NCBI RefSeq assembly: GCF_001949145.1
Contig: NW_019091502.1
Coordinates: forward strand, 595,682 to 659,681
DNA: 64,000 nucleotides
Origin: Acanthaster planci
Taxonomy: Eukaryota; Echinodermata; Asteroidea; Valvatida; Acanthasteridae
Direction: 5' to 3'
Shown here one piece after another: positions 21,901 through 31,131 of this stretch. Every line of letters begins with the position of its first letter. Position 1 is the first letter of the stretch. Below the pieces are notes generated by a model. The model had not been told where the DNA came from and made no database searches. It was given only the letters and a program-made list of their open reading frames with translations. The translations under genes were made by a program, and so were the position numbers.

Positions 21901-24430
21901 ATTCCCAATTTCTATGATTTCCTTGAAGTCATCAGATTCTTCGAAAGTCTATATCTACAAATGTTTCTGGTCGGGTGTAATTTTGGATTGCTGTAATGAG
22001 ATCTTTTCGTAAAACGTGACCCAGTCGATCCATAAAGTAGCAGTAAATTCTAATCAATTGTTTTCTGCTATTTCTAAAAGTTGATGATACAATTTGTGTT
22101 GTACAGTGTACATGTAGGTTTTTAAATTGACGTTGGCTCGCTTGGATCGCACGTTTGAGTTCTCTTTTTACATGTCGACGACCTCGAGGTGGCGGTAGGT
22201 GTACGTTATAAGGGTCAATGTAGTTCAAAAAATTGATTTTCTGATGGGATTAAAATTAGAAAGCATGGGCCAAGCTCGTGGTCTGCCCTCTTGATTATTT
22301 GTTCTGGCATCTTGATTATTTGGTCTGTCCACGTACATGTACATGTATGCTTTTTGTTTTACAACTTTATATAATATGTTAAAATAAATTTGGGTTAATT
22401 TTTGTTCGGTTTAAAGAGTTAGCTTACCGGCAGATTTTACATTGTGACATATATTTTTTTGGGTTCACAAGAGAGATCTTGAGGGATATACATGTAGCCT
22501 TTGACATTTTGCGCTATTTCTTTGGTGTGTGGCCTACATTTCCAGCAATGATATTTAAATGTCCCATGTTCACAGGTGTTCCATTTTTTATTACATGTAC
22601 GTGTATTGCGTCCTAAACTACTGTTAGTAAACATTTTATCGGTTTTAAATTTTAATTCCTTTAACTCTGCCAACAGTTTTTCTTTGAAGCAAGTGTTACA
22701 GTTCTTGGTTTCCATATTTGATGAGTGTTGCAAATCTGTTTTAAGATATATCAATATTTTTTCATTTTTTTAAACAAGGGCACACGCGTGTGTGTGGGAA
22801 GCGGGGAGAAAAAGCGTGAGGGGAAGCGGGGCGAAGGGGAGCGACGGTGGGTGGGAAGGGGCCTCTGGGTCGGGGTAGGTGCCCTACAGGGCCTTTGGCG
22901 TTGGTGAGGAGGCCAGGGTGGTGACCGGGGTGACTTCAGTGCCCCTTGAGACCCTGAATGCTCTTTGGTGCAGAGACAGAGGTACACGTACCCGGTAGAT
23001 GGTTTGGGGTTTGGGTTTGGGATTTTGTCATTTATTTAGGGTCAGGTAATATTTGGTGAGTTCAGACCCAAGGAAAACAGTGGTCCTGAACTCTCCAAAT
23101 GCAGCTACTCCTTGGATAGGAAAAATAACATGCAAAATTTTTAGAATTTGTAACATTTTTTCGTTTACTTACATAAAATCAAACTTGAAAAAAGGCCTCT
23201 GGAAAATAGTTGCTAGCATTTGAATTCATTTATAGAAACTGAAAAATTATCTAACATTACTTAAAGAGAAATAGGACTATCCTGCCAAAAATTGACACAT
23301 TACTTCCAAAAATCTAAACATGATAAAATATATGTACATGAAAAACTGTGCAATTTGGCAGTCTTGTATGCAGATGAGTATTTAAAGAATAAAACCTTAT
23401 GGTAGTCCGTCGGTAAAAGCGAAAAATAAAAACAGATCAAATGTTTTTGCAAACTGTTTTAATTTTACAGGGTAATACACTTAAAGCAATATCTATGTAC
23501 TTCTATGAAATTTTCTAATATTTTATCTAACCTTTGCTGACAAGAACTGCGTCTTGTCAACTCAACGGGATCTAAAACCCATCGACTGCAGGTACATGTA
23601 AATATGATATATACATGTAGGTAAATCTTTGCAAAGTTGTACAACTCGTTTTCAAGTAAGCATGGGTGTGAAAACAAATGTGCATTCATGAACAAGGCAG
23701 CCTAGGACTCGGAATGAAATTGCCGGACGTGAAAGGCCTTTTAGTTCAATGAAATTCATTTTTTACCCATCTCCAGGTGACTTTTACTAAATATTACATG
23801 AAGAAGACAAAGGTAAAATTCCAACGTGAGAGTTTCAGGGGGTAGTTTCACTCAGTTAGGAATCATTCATCCAAAAAGTATTGAATATGATGGGCCAGCC
23901 CGTTAATAGCTCGGCTGCATGAGGGTTTCGGAAGCTTGCTGCATGACCTTTTACCCTCAGGCTCTACTACGTCATTCAGCTGTCTTAACCATGTTAACTC
24001 GTCAGTCACAATTAGGCTAAGCCCTTATTATTTATGAATCGTGAGGATCATGACGATCATGAATTGATGATGATTAATCACTAATTTTCCGAATTTTTAT
24101 CCTGAATTCTTCAAGTTCTTACCCATCATGCCCATCACCGTTACTTTCCGGCACTGTGTCTTCAGTTTTCTTGCCTTCGTCATCATCCTTGCAATGCTGC
24201 CGTGAAAAGTGAGTCGTGTGAGTCCATCTCGTGCTCTGCAGACAACTAAGCCAGGGCTCAACCAACAAGCAGCGGGTTTCAAGGCGCGGGTAAGGCGACA
24301 ACGCGGCCCTCTGTAAAACACTGTGGCTTCCTGAAAGAACGTGTCGACTCGGAATGCCGTGGAAATTACGGCAGTTTACTGGAAGACAGCAATTGAAAAC
24401 TGCTGCCCAACGAGATGTGAACCGTGCCAT
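9884..24430 (-). CDS. GLS: Glutaminase, mitochondrial (13 coding exons, complete)
   Basis: Phosphate-activated glutaminase: L-glutamine + H2O to L-glutamate + NH3, in the mitochondrial matrix. Coding exons in transcript order: 24430-24123, 17244-17166, 16722-16589, 16302-16173, 15552-15309, 15058-15000, 14814-14723, 14394-14277, 13488-13312, 11987-11856, 11429-11337, 10808-10606, 9983-9884. All have AG/GT borders, and the phases add up to 1869 nt (622 aa; human GLS2 602, KGA 669). The ATG at 24428-24430 (MARFTSRW) opens an Arg-rich, acid-poor presequence. Catalytic features present: QSCSK (Ser-x-x-Lys nucleophile/base), [38 protein letters not shown] and the lid [11 protein letters not shown]. 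The C-terminus carries ankyrin repeats ([28 protein letters not shown]), as in KGA/GLS2. Intron 1 is about 6.9 kb and carries two mobile elements. The final codons sit in a minisatellite. One gap of N lies in an intron, not in coding sequence. Confidence 0.95.
10061..10517 (+). mobile_element. TTAA-MITE family, copy A (3' end lost)
   Basis: Member of a dispersed non-autonomous family with five copies in this window. It starts with TTAACCACTTGC and shares with the others the blocks tttccattttcaaaattctt, ctctaatctgacagacaac, ggcctgccgccttgtaaaaa and ttatgtaactttcttttgtt. The right terminal inverted repeat is not recognisable. It sits in the last glutaminase intron. TTAA ends suggest piggyBac-type mobilisation. 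No transposase is present. Confidence 0.7.
10835..10880. repeat. 13-bp tandem repeat
   Basis: The unit actaagaactcaa occurs 3.5 times without a mismatch. It lies in glutaminase intron 11, 27 bp from the acceptor side of exon 12, so on the transcript the copies sit where branch point and polypyrimidine tract are expected. Confidence 0.85.
12151..12945. mobile_element. hAT-like non-autonomous DNA transposon
   Basis: The ends match as imperfect inverted repeats: the left end reads CAGGCCTCGAAATGAA and the right end, read on the minus strand, CAGGCCTTGAATTTGG. Both sides are flanked by ttttcc. Many subterminal GGCC motifs (ggccatgacggcc, ggccttgccc, ggccaaagtggcc) recur in both ends, as in hAT elements where they bind transposase. 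The inside is AT-rich with no coding capacity. It lies in glutaminase intron 9. The superfamily is inferred from the CAGG-CTCGAA type terminus, and the target duplication is not clean. Confidence 0.5.
13536..14115 (+). mobile_element. TTAA-MITE family, copy B (interrupted by assembly gap)
   Basis: It begins with TTAATCACTTCATGCCGGGG, a diverged form of the family terminus. It continues with the tttcaaaatccttc and ctactctaagttgacgga blocks up to 13711, and resumes after the gap with ggggccagattagcttgcagcggtg and gtccccggtggtaatccgctc. It lies in the glutaminase intron between exons 8 and 9. Confidence 0.65.
13712..13909. other. Assembly gap (run of N)
   Basis: About 198 unresolved bases. Both flanks belong to the same repeat copy, so the gap falls inside a dispersed repeat and no exon is expected in it. 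The flanking glutaminase exons are complete. Confidence 0.98.
17550..18866 (+). mobile_element. Non-LTR retrotransposon (LINE) 3' part, internally deleted and decayed
   Basis: Remnant of a LINE reverse transcriptase ORF, opposite in orientation to the host glutaminase gene. Recognisable pieces: a palm entry resembling PISILS, then [15 protein letters not shown] and [12 protein letters not shown] (RT motif A with the first catalytic Asp) at about 17640-17904. After a jump comes [17 protein letters not shown], then the C-terminal LINE segment RAARIILK...[11 protein letters not shown]...FKCLNKLTP...[14 protein letters not shown]. The segment with the YxDD catalytic box is missing, and the remaining ORFs are in different frames with stops. 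The element ends in (aaat/taaa)n at about 18851-18866, a typical LINE tail. It resembles the CR1/L2/Rex type. It is not able to move. Confidence 0.88.
19038..19451 (-). pseudogene. Polinton-type major capsid protein, N- or mid-fragment (probable)
   Basis: Open frame from an ATG at 19449-19451 to a stop just before the LINE side, 138 aa. The segment [15 protein letters not shown], followed by [18 protein letters not shown] and [11 protein letters not shown], resembles the strand pattern of double jelly-roll capsid proteins of Polintons and adintoviruses as I recall it. A full capsid protein is several hundred residues longer, so this is a fragment. The opposite orientation to the integrase fits the two-directional gene layout of many Polintons. 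The function call is moderate: family membership is by recollection and not by alignment. Confidence 0.5.
19466..19681 (+). CDS. Small Polinton-associated ORF, 71 aa
   Basis: ATG at 19466, starting 14 bp from the divergent capsid-like ORF. The N-terminus is Ala/Gly/Met-rich and hydrophobic (about residues 5-28, [17 protein letters not shown]). A highly charged helix-like part with [17 protein letters not shown] follows. I recall similar short proteins from Polinton-like loci, function unknown. The intact frame contrasts with the broken integrase. Confidence 0.4.
   Translation: MASTTMMVGGALVNALTFMGSAFLFSLIGKNQVDEECKRHDLVIEHSAKAKKEWVEHHTRLLYLLNSEFNK
19723..19920 (+). CDS. Small membrane-protein ORF, 65 aa
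   Basis: ATG at 19723. The first half is polar with a charged QKERERE stretch; the second half is one strong hydrophobic segment ([16 protein letters not shown]), so this is a probable tail-anchored or single-pass protein. It ends two bases before the integrase ATG at 19923. No family is recognised. A short direct duplication, gtgtttgtgttggg twice around 19832-19857, lies within it. Confidence 0.35.
   Translation: MLYSQITGTNQMDLLPEPVLVNFYKPSDDQKERERECLCWVFVLGISIALLVIGIDKTFYIFFLK
19923..21053 (+). pseudogene. Polinton integrase, multiply frameshifted
   Basis: DDE integrase of the retroviral type carried by Polintons, which inserts the element into host DNA. Pieces in order: an ATG at 19923 and an N-terminal region ending in [12 protein letters not shown], then [22 protein letters not shown] near 20110; [21 protein letters not shown] near 20360; [18 protein letters not shown] near 20521-20573; [18 protein letters not shown] near 20600. 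The C-terminal chromodomain-like end is [12 protein letters not shown] to [17 protein letters not shown] (about 20855-21048). Several stops and frame changes separate these blocks, and part of the core between WQIYLPAP and the DAIKQIY block is degraded. It is therefore inactive. Confidence 0.85.
21932..22260 (-). pseudogene. Unrecognised basic ORF within the Polinton remnant
   Basis: About 100 codons open on the minus strand with no ATG at the 5' end. It starts [20 protein letters not shown], is rich in Arg/Lys, and ends in a stop at 21932. It lies between the integrase and the Cys-rich ORF, so it probably belongs to the same element. I do not recognise the family. The lack of a start suggests a truncated or frameshifted gene. 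Confidence 0.35.
22437..22715 (-). CDS. Cys-rich putative zinc-binding ORF, 92 codons
   Basis: ATG at 22713-22715. Cysteines are grouped as NCNTC near the N-terminus and as [14 protein letters not shown] about 55 residues later. The CEHG-x(5)-C-x2-C form occurs in zinc-finger-like proteins of large DNA viruses and some mobile elements, by recollection. It may be a Polinton accessory protein. No catalytic residues can be assigned. Confidence 0.4.
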   Translation of the reverse strand: METKNCNTCFKEKLLAELKELKFKTDKMFTNSSLGRNTRTCNKKWNTCEHGTFKYHCWKCRPHTKEIAQNVKGYMYIPQDLSCEPKKIYVTM

Positions 24431-27400
24431 AGTTGTGCATCCATTAAAGCAGGCGATCTCCAAGATTTAACTCGCAAACTTCGTCATTTTTTATTGCAAA
24501 AATTTTATATCGAACGGTCAAAAACCCTAAAACCGTAAGATTCTCAGAGCGCCACCAAGTGATGCTCTTTAGTAATTTTAGTATGGTACCAAGAGCCCCC
24601 CCGTCCCTCATTTTCTGCAGATTCTGCAAACTGGGAACCGAACCCCTGGACGTACTGCTTCTGCCACGCGGCAAGAACACGATATGCGATCGGATGCCAT
24701 GGGTTGTTGCATCAGCACCGGTTGAATGACACTGACTATGAGTGACAGATCGATCATGAACAGATGCTGAATGAGGCGTCATTAGTAAGGCCTTGAGTGT
24801 ATGTTTCTCTTACGTTTAATCGTAACTTGCGAAGTCGACATCAATTTAGTTTAATTCGTTCAAAATCTCGTTTTTTAAGTGTGTGTAGGTTGTCATGGTT
24901 GTTGGTATGGTGGTAGGCCTAGCTAGGCCTTTCCCAAACAGTAAGGTTTATACAAACCTTGTAATGAACTTGTAATAGGCCTAAACCTTACACTTCTTTT
25001 CCTACCTCCACAGTTTACAATTCTGGAAGTAGGTTATGTTGTTAAATTTAATATCATACTAATTACCGTCAACATACCGTCAACACGCAATGGACCGTCA
25101 ACACACAGTCAACACACATATACATGATGGGGCTGAGGCATCTTTGTTGTGTTCCCAGCAATTTAAAAATATGACATTACTCGACCAAAAAATTCAGAAT
25201 ATGTTGCTGTTGGCCACATGTACACTGTATTGCCAAGTTCACATTCTGAAATTTAAAAGTTAAGAATAAATATATGTTTTGTCTAGCGTCAATCATGATG
25301 ATGGTATTGTCATCACGTCTTTTATTTTGCAAGTTAGTATGAAAACAGACTTGACGATAGGTGGTGGAATTGGGGACCTGGCGTTGCTGGTGACTATAGT
25401 GTAATTGATGTTAGACGTGCGTGGATATATGTTCTTGGAAAGTGTGCAAATTGAAAATTTTCCACAACTAGCGCAATTTTACTTGCACAATTTTTATTTA
25501 GTTTGTGCATATAATTTAATCTGCATGGATAGCGTTGAGCTCAATATTTGAACGTGCACAATTTTTGTGCCTCAAACTCTGGACGGTTCTTAAACGGAGT
25601 CATGATGGTTAGCGTTCTACCCGGTGGGGAATCTGGGATGGATGTCGTGTACTTAGACCAGTTCCCATTCCCTTACAAGCATTGATCTCCATTATAAAGA
25701 AGATAAATGCAAGGTTGTCTCGAGCTGTCTGAGCAACTATTAAGCAGTTGCCTTGAGTAAAGGCTAGCATTCCTAAACAAACGACATGTAGAAGTTTTCG
25801 GGGTCATTTCAAAATCCTTTACCCTGATTGTTATTTGTTTTGTCTGGGATCCAACTTGTACATGGGTATTGCAGATTTGTTTTTTCTACTTATTTGGCTC
25901 TATAAGGAAAAATCACTTTGCACATTGTCAAAGAGCCTGTCCAGAGACACAGTTTACCATAGTTCCAATTCCACTCTGTGTGACACATCAACACAGAAAA
26001 TATTTAAGTGCTGTTGCTAATTCTTAACACTAGACTTGGTCTTGTAATGGACTCATACAAATCACTCATAATTCCTTTCCAGCACCAGGCTGTCAAATGT
26101 CATGGCCTGCAGACATACCGGTAATGGATGGTACCAGTATGGCATATTTTTAGACTGTATTTATCAAAATTTAATTTGGTTTGGAAAGATGAAGAGTCTT
26201 CTCTCTGAATTACATTTGAAAATAACCTAGTGAAATGCCAACATTATAAAGAAATATCTCGAAAAAAAATTGTGACTTTTTTCTTCTCTGACAAACTTTT
26301 GAAAATTTATTTGTTATTTTGAAATTGCTTCTAGTGTCGTTACTTGAAATATTGTGATAAAAATGATGCGTACATGCACATGTATACATTATGGTTCACT
26401 CACCCATTGTTTCATGCATAACATGCATTCATATAGCTTGTTTCTTTCCAACTCCATGAGAATGTTGAAAAGGACTTCTAGTCTGATCATGCTGATAGGG
26501 CCTAGTGGACCAAATTTATCATGTTTATTGCATGGGACTGATACATGTACTGTACATGCATTTGTTTGAGCACAGCCAAGGCCCAAGCATTTCAAAAGTC
26601 TTCCATTACGCATTCTCCTGTCTTGCATGTCTGCATGATTGACAAACACAAAGTACATGTACAGGGTAATTTAAGTGCATGTACCCTCACCTTAAAAAAA
26701 TGCAAAGGGCTTTGTACCAGGTAACCAGCATACCTGTACATAATACAAACAGCAGCACCGCTCTGCAAGGGTCACTTGCTGAGAGTTGGTTCTTGGACTT
26801 CAACAAGAGAAAAAAATTGGCATGAACTTCTCGCAAAAAAAATGACACATTTGTGTTACAAATTCATTCTGAACTTTTAAATTTTAGACTGCGAACTGGG
26901 CGATCTATTGCCTAACTTTAATATTCTGAATGTCTCGGTTGAGCAATGCCATATTTTAATATTGCTGGCCGAAAAAAGTCTGGAAGGTTAACTCATGATT
27001 ATTCCTTTCAGATCCGTTCTGCTTGTGTTGTGCCAGATGATATTAAAAAAGAAGGAAACCAAAAAAAGTTGTTTTTTTTTAAAAATAACATTTTTTTTTC
27101 AAGAATAACATTTTTTTTTCAAGAATACTCCATGCTTCTCCAAAATCACCTTGCACAGGACAGGTGCAGTTTCTTTTGGGAGTTTTTGCCATGCACAACA
27201 AATCAGACCATTGAAAGCTTTGCAAAAAACCAGATGGTTCATTTACATGTATTATTTCTTTTGTAAGGTTCAAGCCACAAAAATGCAAATCTCTGACTGA
27301 TACATCGTACCAGTTATGACCTGTGATACCAGGCAGGTGTGTGCGAAAACTACAGGTGTGCCAGTCACATAAATTGCTGGTCATTTATCAGTATTGCATG

Positions 27401-28660
27401 TGAATTTGTACCCATCTGCAGTTTTCTCACATTTAGTGTTACATTTACATATCTTCCTGCTTCACTTAATTAAAATTACAGCTTTAGTTTAATTTTGCAG
27501 GTTTTTTCACCAGGAGGATCATATAAACCCAGATTTTCAGAAGCCTGCCGACAGAGTTAGTGGTGTGCTATGACAGTTTGGATACCATCAGCTTCTTATC
27601 TTACTAGTAGTTCCACTACCTAGACGAGATTGCAACAAAGAAGTTAAGAAGTCTATTCAGGTAATGAGTTTGGTTTAAGATTGTATGATGCTCATATTGT
27701 AGGGAAGAAAAGGAGTACAAGAATCTTACGGTTGTAATTATTCAATTGTCAAGTTGCTAGGTGACAGTTTTGAAATTTCCTCCTGCAATTCTGGGTGGAG
27801 AGTGGAACTCACTGCTTGGTCACACTGGTCCATTTTCTGAAACCTTGGTTGATTGTAAGCTTCAACTGAAGGCCTGGCTCCAGCTTTGTAAATCTTTAAC
27901 AGTCTACACCTGAGAAAACAGCCTCCAAGTCGTATCTGTAAATGACACATCCAGGTCCTAAATTCCATCACGGTTTGATTTTAGGCAACTCCGTTCTTTA
28001 TTATCAAGGGTAAGTCTGATAGTGAGTTACTTGTAGTTTGGAAAAGTCTCAAGACCTGAAGAGCAGTAGTTTTTTAAAGCCTGTTGACTGGTATTAAACA
28101 TTTGTATTGGCAAGTCCTTTTTCAGACCTTTCCACAAGCTCTTTCAAGAGACCATCCGTAAGTGTATGTGGTGAGCAGTGACAAAGGAATGCTTTTGTCA
28201 CAGTTTGAAAAGCTTGTGACTTGGCTGAAGCCTGCATGTACCTGCCAACTGTTCCAATTTAATAGGAACTACTCTGATTTTCAAGTTTTCAAAGGCCTGA
28301 AAATCAAATGTTCTGATTGTCCGATTTTGGGGGGAGGAGAAGAATGAATTATGAAGAAATTCTTGCAAATTACTGCACAATGTTTGGGAAGTTTGCAGAC
28401 ACAACATCATCACACAACATGCATTGCGTGCTCTGAAGGGTTTATCTTTGCTGGTTGTGCCCAAATCTCGTGGCTGTGGCTTCAAATCACACGTGGCTGT
28501 TCGACTGTATGGGAAGTGGGTTCAGTCACAACCATGGATTCTTGTGTAATTTCCAGCCTCAGCCAAGTACATGTAATACAGATGTGGCCCTTGTGAAGGA
28601 AGCACAGACACCAAAAGCATTGTGGGGAGCTGACTACCCTGATCAGAAAGTGGGAGGGCC

Positions 28661-29160
28661 ACAGTACCCATTTAGTCAAAATTCAACAAGGTACACATGT
28701 AAGTGCAGGCTGACAGTACCCATTCAGTCAAAATGCAACAAGATACACGTGTAAGTGCAGGCCGACAGTACCTATTCAGTCAAAATTCAACAGGGTAAGT
28801 GCAGGCCGACAGTACCCATTCAGTCAAAATGCAACAGTGTAGGTGCAGGCCGACAGTGCCCATTCAGTCAAAATTCAACAGGGTACACATGTAAGTGCAG
28901 GATGACAGTACCCATTCAGTCAAAATGCAACAAGATACACATGTAAGTGCAGGCTGACAGTGCCCATTCAGTCAAAATTCAACAGGGTAAGTGCAGGCCG
29001 ACAGTGCCCATTCAATCAAAATTCAACAGGGTACACATGTAAGTGCAGGCCGACAGTACCCATTCAGTCAAAATTCAACAAGGTACACATGTAAGTGCAG
29101 GCCGACAGTACCCATTCAGTCAAAATTCAACAGGGTAAGTGCAGGCCGACAGTCCCTTTT
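28661..29160. repeat. Minisatellite with alternating 52- and 44-bp units
   Basis: Eleven starts of the motif acagt(a/g)cccat at 28661, 28713, 28765, 28809, 28853, 28905, 28957, 29001, 29053, 29105 and 29149 give unit lengths 52, 52, 44, 44, 52, 52, 44, 52, 52 and 44. The difference is presence or absence of tacacatg. The core is gcaggccgacagtacccatt followed by cagtcaaaattcaacagggt. There is no protein-coding continuity over the array that I trust. Confidence 0.95.
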
Positions 29161-30245
29161 TAGACCAAATCCGACAAGTCCTTTTTTCACTGATTTCAGA
29201 AACGCTCATTATATATAAATAATATGCCAGTGATCCCAAAATGTCGAGGGGAGATACGGCTGTAAACAGGGTGCATCTTTACACGCAAGTCTCGAGAATA
29301 AGAATAATGAAATTGGAAAGTGTGATTCAAGACTACATCATTGTACATTGTAAATATATACAGTGTAGTTTAATTTTGTGAAAGAAAAATTGTTTCTGTT
29401 GTCAGTTCTTTCAGTCTGGAACTTTTAAGTTGGTTAAACTGGGGTCATCACTCTACAAAAAAAAAACCAAACAGAAACTTGCAGTTAAATGGTGACATGA
29501 TGCAAGTGGAAGCTTGTCAATCCACTGTGGAAATTGAAGAAATAGCATTATGCATCAAAGAACTCAACCTTTGTTCTTGCCTTGTGTGGGCGTCAGCAAC
29601 CCTGACTCAATGGGCTGTGTGCCCAGTCCTTTCAACCAACAAGGAGTGGCAAGGTCATGTACTGTACTAGTGTATGGGGAAACGAGGTTGGACATTAGGG
29701 ACAAGAAAGTGGAAGTGAATAATGTGATGGTGCTATTGATATCTTTGTATCATTTATATTTGATTTCATCCGTAAAGCAGGCCCTGTTATTCTGCATTTT
29801 GTCATTTACTATGACTTTAAAGCATTTTGTTTTTCATCTTTTTGACATGCACGGTTCAAATAATAATGGAAAAGGGAAAATAAATGTGTTGCCACTTGTG
29901 CGTAAAGTCTGTCTACAGTATGACCAATCCGCCATGTTGTATTTGGAAACGTGTTTTGCATCGTGATGTGACCGAGGAACGTGATGCGATGTGAGCGTGA
30001 GCGTACATGTATGATCAAATTATGAATCAAGGAGACGCATGACCTAAAATCAGCAAGCAGAGTTCAGTAATTTCGGGGAGCAATTGGTATTTTGCTGATA
30101 CTATCGGATGGTGTGTTTGAATTTGTAATAAATTCATACATGGACATCCATGTTTGCTTTCCCTGTGATCCTTGTGCAACTGTGTGCTGGTTTTCAGTCA
30201 TGTTATATTTCACATCTGTAATTTCATTCAATGCAAATGTGTTCA

Positions 30246-30305
30246 TTGTGGATAAACCTTGTATATGCCAAACATCGTTTGGCATGCACAAGGATTTATC
30301 CACAA
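30246..30305. other. Snap-back hairpin, 60 nt
   Basis: The left arm 30246-30273 (ttgtggataaaccttg...gccaaac) pairs with the right arm 30277-30305 around a 3-nt loop. There is one G-U pair, one mismatch and one bulged A, and the other positions are Watson-Crick. The right-arm segment tttggcatgcaca recurs at 30380-30392. It could be a miRNA-like precursor or the collapsed ends of a tiny transposon. Confidence 0.75.
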
Positions 30306-30918
30306 CGATCACAGGGCGAGGGTTCCCCTCATTTTCTCTGTTTTCTCAGAATGACTCAATCTACATTCAGAATTCGCATTTTGGCATGCACAGAAAAAAA
30401 GCCCTTATAAGCTTGTTATAGTTGAGCTCTGAAGACAAATGACACTGCATTCGATTTGTGTTCTTCCATGTTAATATGAACAGATAAAATCAGAGAAAAA
30501 GTGTTTTGCTCTTTAAAATAAAAGCTACGTGTACATGTATGTGTACATGTAGAATGTGAGCAAGGAAAAGTAAATTACTGGAGAGCTTTTTTTGCGGGGC
30601 AGTTGTGGACGGTGCAGGGGAAATGACAAATTCTATTTCAAGTTTCACTCACATACTCTCTTTTCAGGAATTGTTCAGAGTATGCACTTTTCAAGGGTCT
30701 AAAAATAACTGAAACCCAGGAGCTTTTGGGAGCACTGCTCCCTGGACCTCCGCCAGGGCGTTGCCTCTGCAACCCACTGGATGCCCTAAGGCAGGCCCTT
30801 GGAACCCACCCGTTTGGGGCTTGCACCAAGGTGCTCACGTTGCATGTGCACTTGGCATTCTGTTTTCTGACTTTCCAAAGTTGGCAAATTCTCTTAAGCC
30901 TTGATGTCTTGTGATGGA

Positions 30919-30973
30919 CTTGCCATGGGCTTGCCGTAGACTTGCCGCGGACTTGCCATGGACTTGCCACGGA
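30919..30973. repeat. 11-bp tandem repeat (cttgccatgga)
   Basis: Five adjacent 11-bp units beginning cttgcc (atggg, gtaga, gcgga, atgga, acgga), then a broken sixth. It lies about 160 bp upstream of the P5C reductase start codon, so it may fall in the promoter or 5' UTR. Confidence 0.9.
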
Positions 30974-31131
30974 CTTATGATAGACTGGAATACAACGCTG
31001 GTATTTGAATGACTCGGCTTGGTTCTGACAATCGGCATGATCAGTGGTAACATCTGTCCCAGTACACAAACAAAATTTGCGTCTCTTTCAGATCTCTTGG
31101 CCAGTTTTACAGCAACTGTGTCTTCAACACC

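Larger units (their letters stand above)
18950..22760. mobile_element. Polinton/Maverick (adintovirus-like) element, decayed remnant
   Basis: A cluster of Polinton-type reading frames inside intron 1 of glutaminase, directly downstream of the LINE: a capsid-like fragment (-), two small ORFs (+), a retroviral-type integrase (+, broken), and two further minus-strand ORFs, one Cys-rich. No protein-primed DNA polymerase B, ATPase or protease is recognisable, so much of the usual 15-20 kb has been lost. Terminal inverted repeats were not found, and the borders given are approximate. The identification rests on the integrase; the other assignments follow from context. Confidence 0.78.
24431..31131. 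other. Spacer between divergent glutaminase and P5C reductase genes
   Basis: It contains the promoters of both genes, but no core promoter element can be pointed to with confidence. No exon of a third gene is recognisable. Visible items: a perfect 16-bp palindrome aggcctagctaggcct near 24913, a cluster of ccgtcaacac repeats around 25065-25115, the 52/44-bp minisatellite (28661-29160), a snap-back hairpin (30246-30305) and an 11-bp tandem repeat (30919-30973). A splice acceptor tctctttcag at 31082-31091 may end a 5' UTR intron of P5C reductase. Confidence 0.5.

Noticed and set aside
22751-22987. Pro/Arg-rich minus-strand ORF in a G-rich block
   Set aside because: Composition-driven open frame over a G-run-rich stretch with no start context or conserved motif; at most a G-quadruplex candidate.
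28661-29160. CRISPR-like array
   Set aside because: The whole unit is repeated with no unique spacers, and the context is an animal genome. It is a minisatellite.
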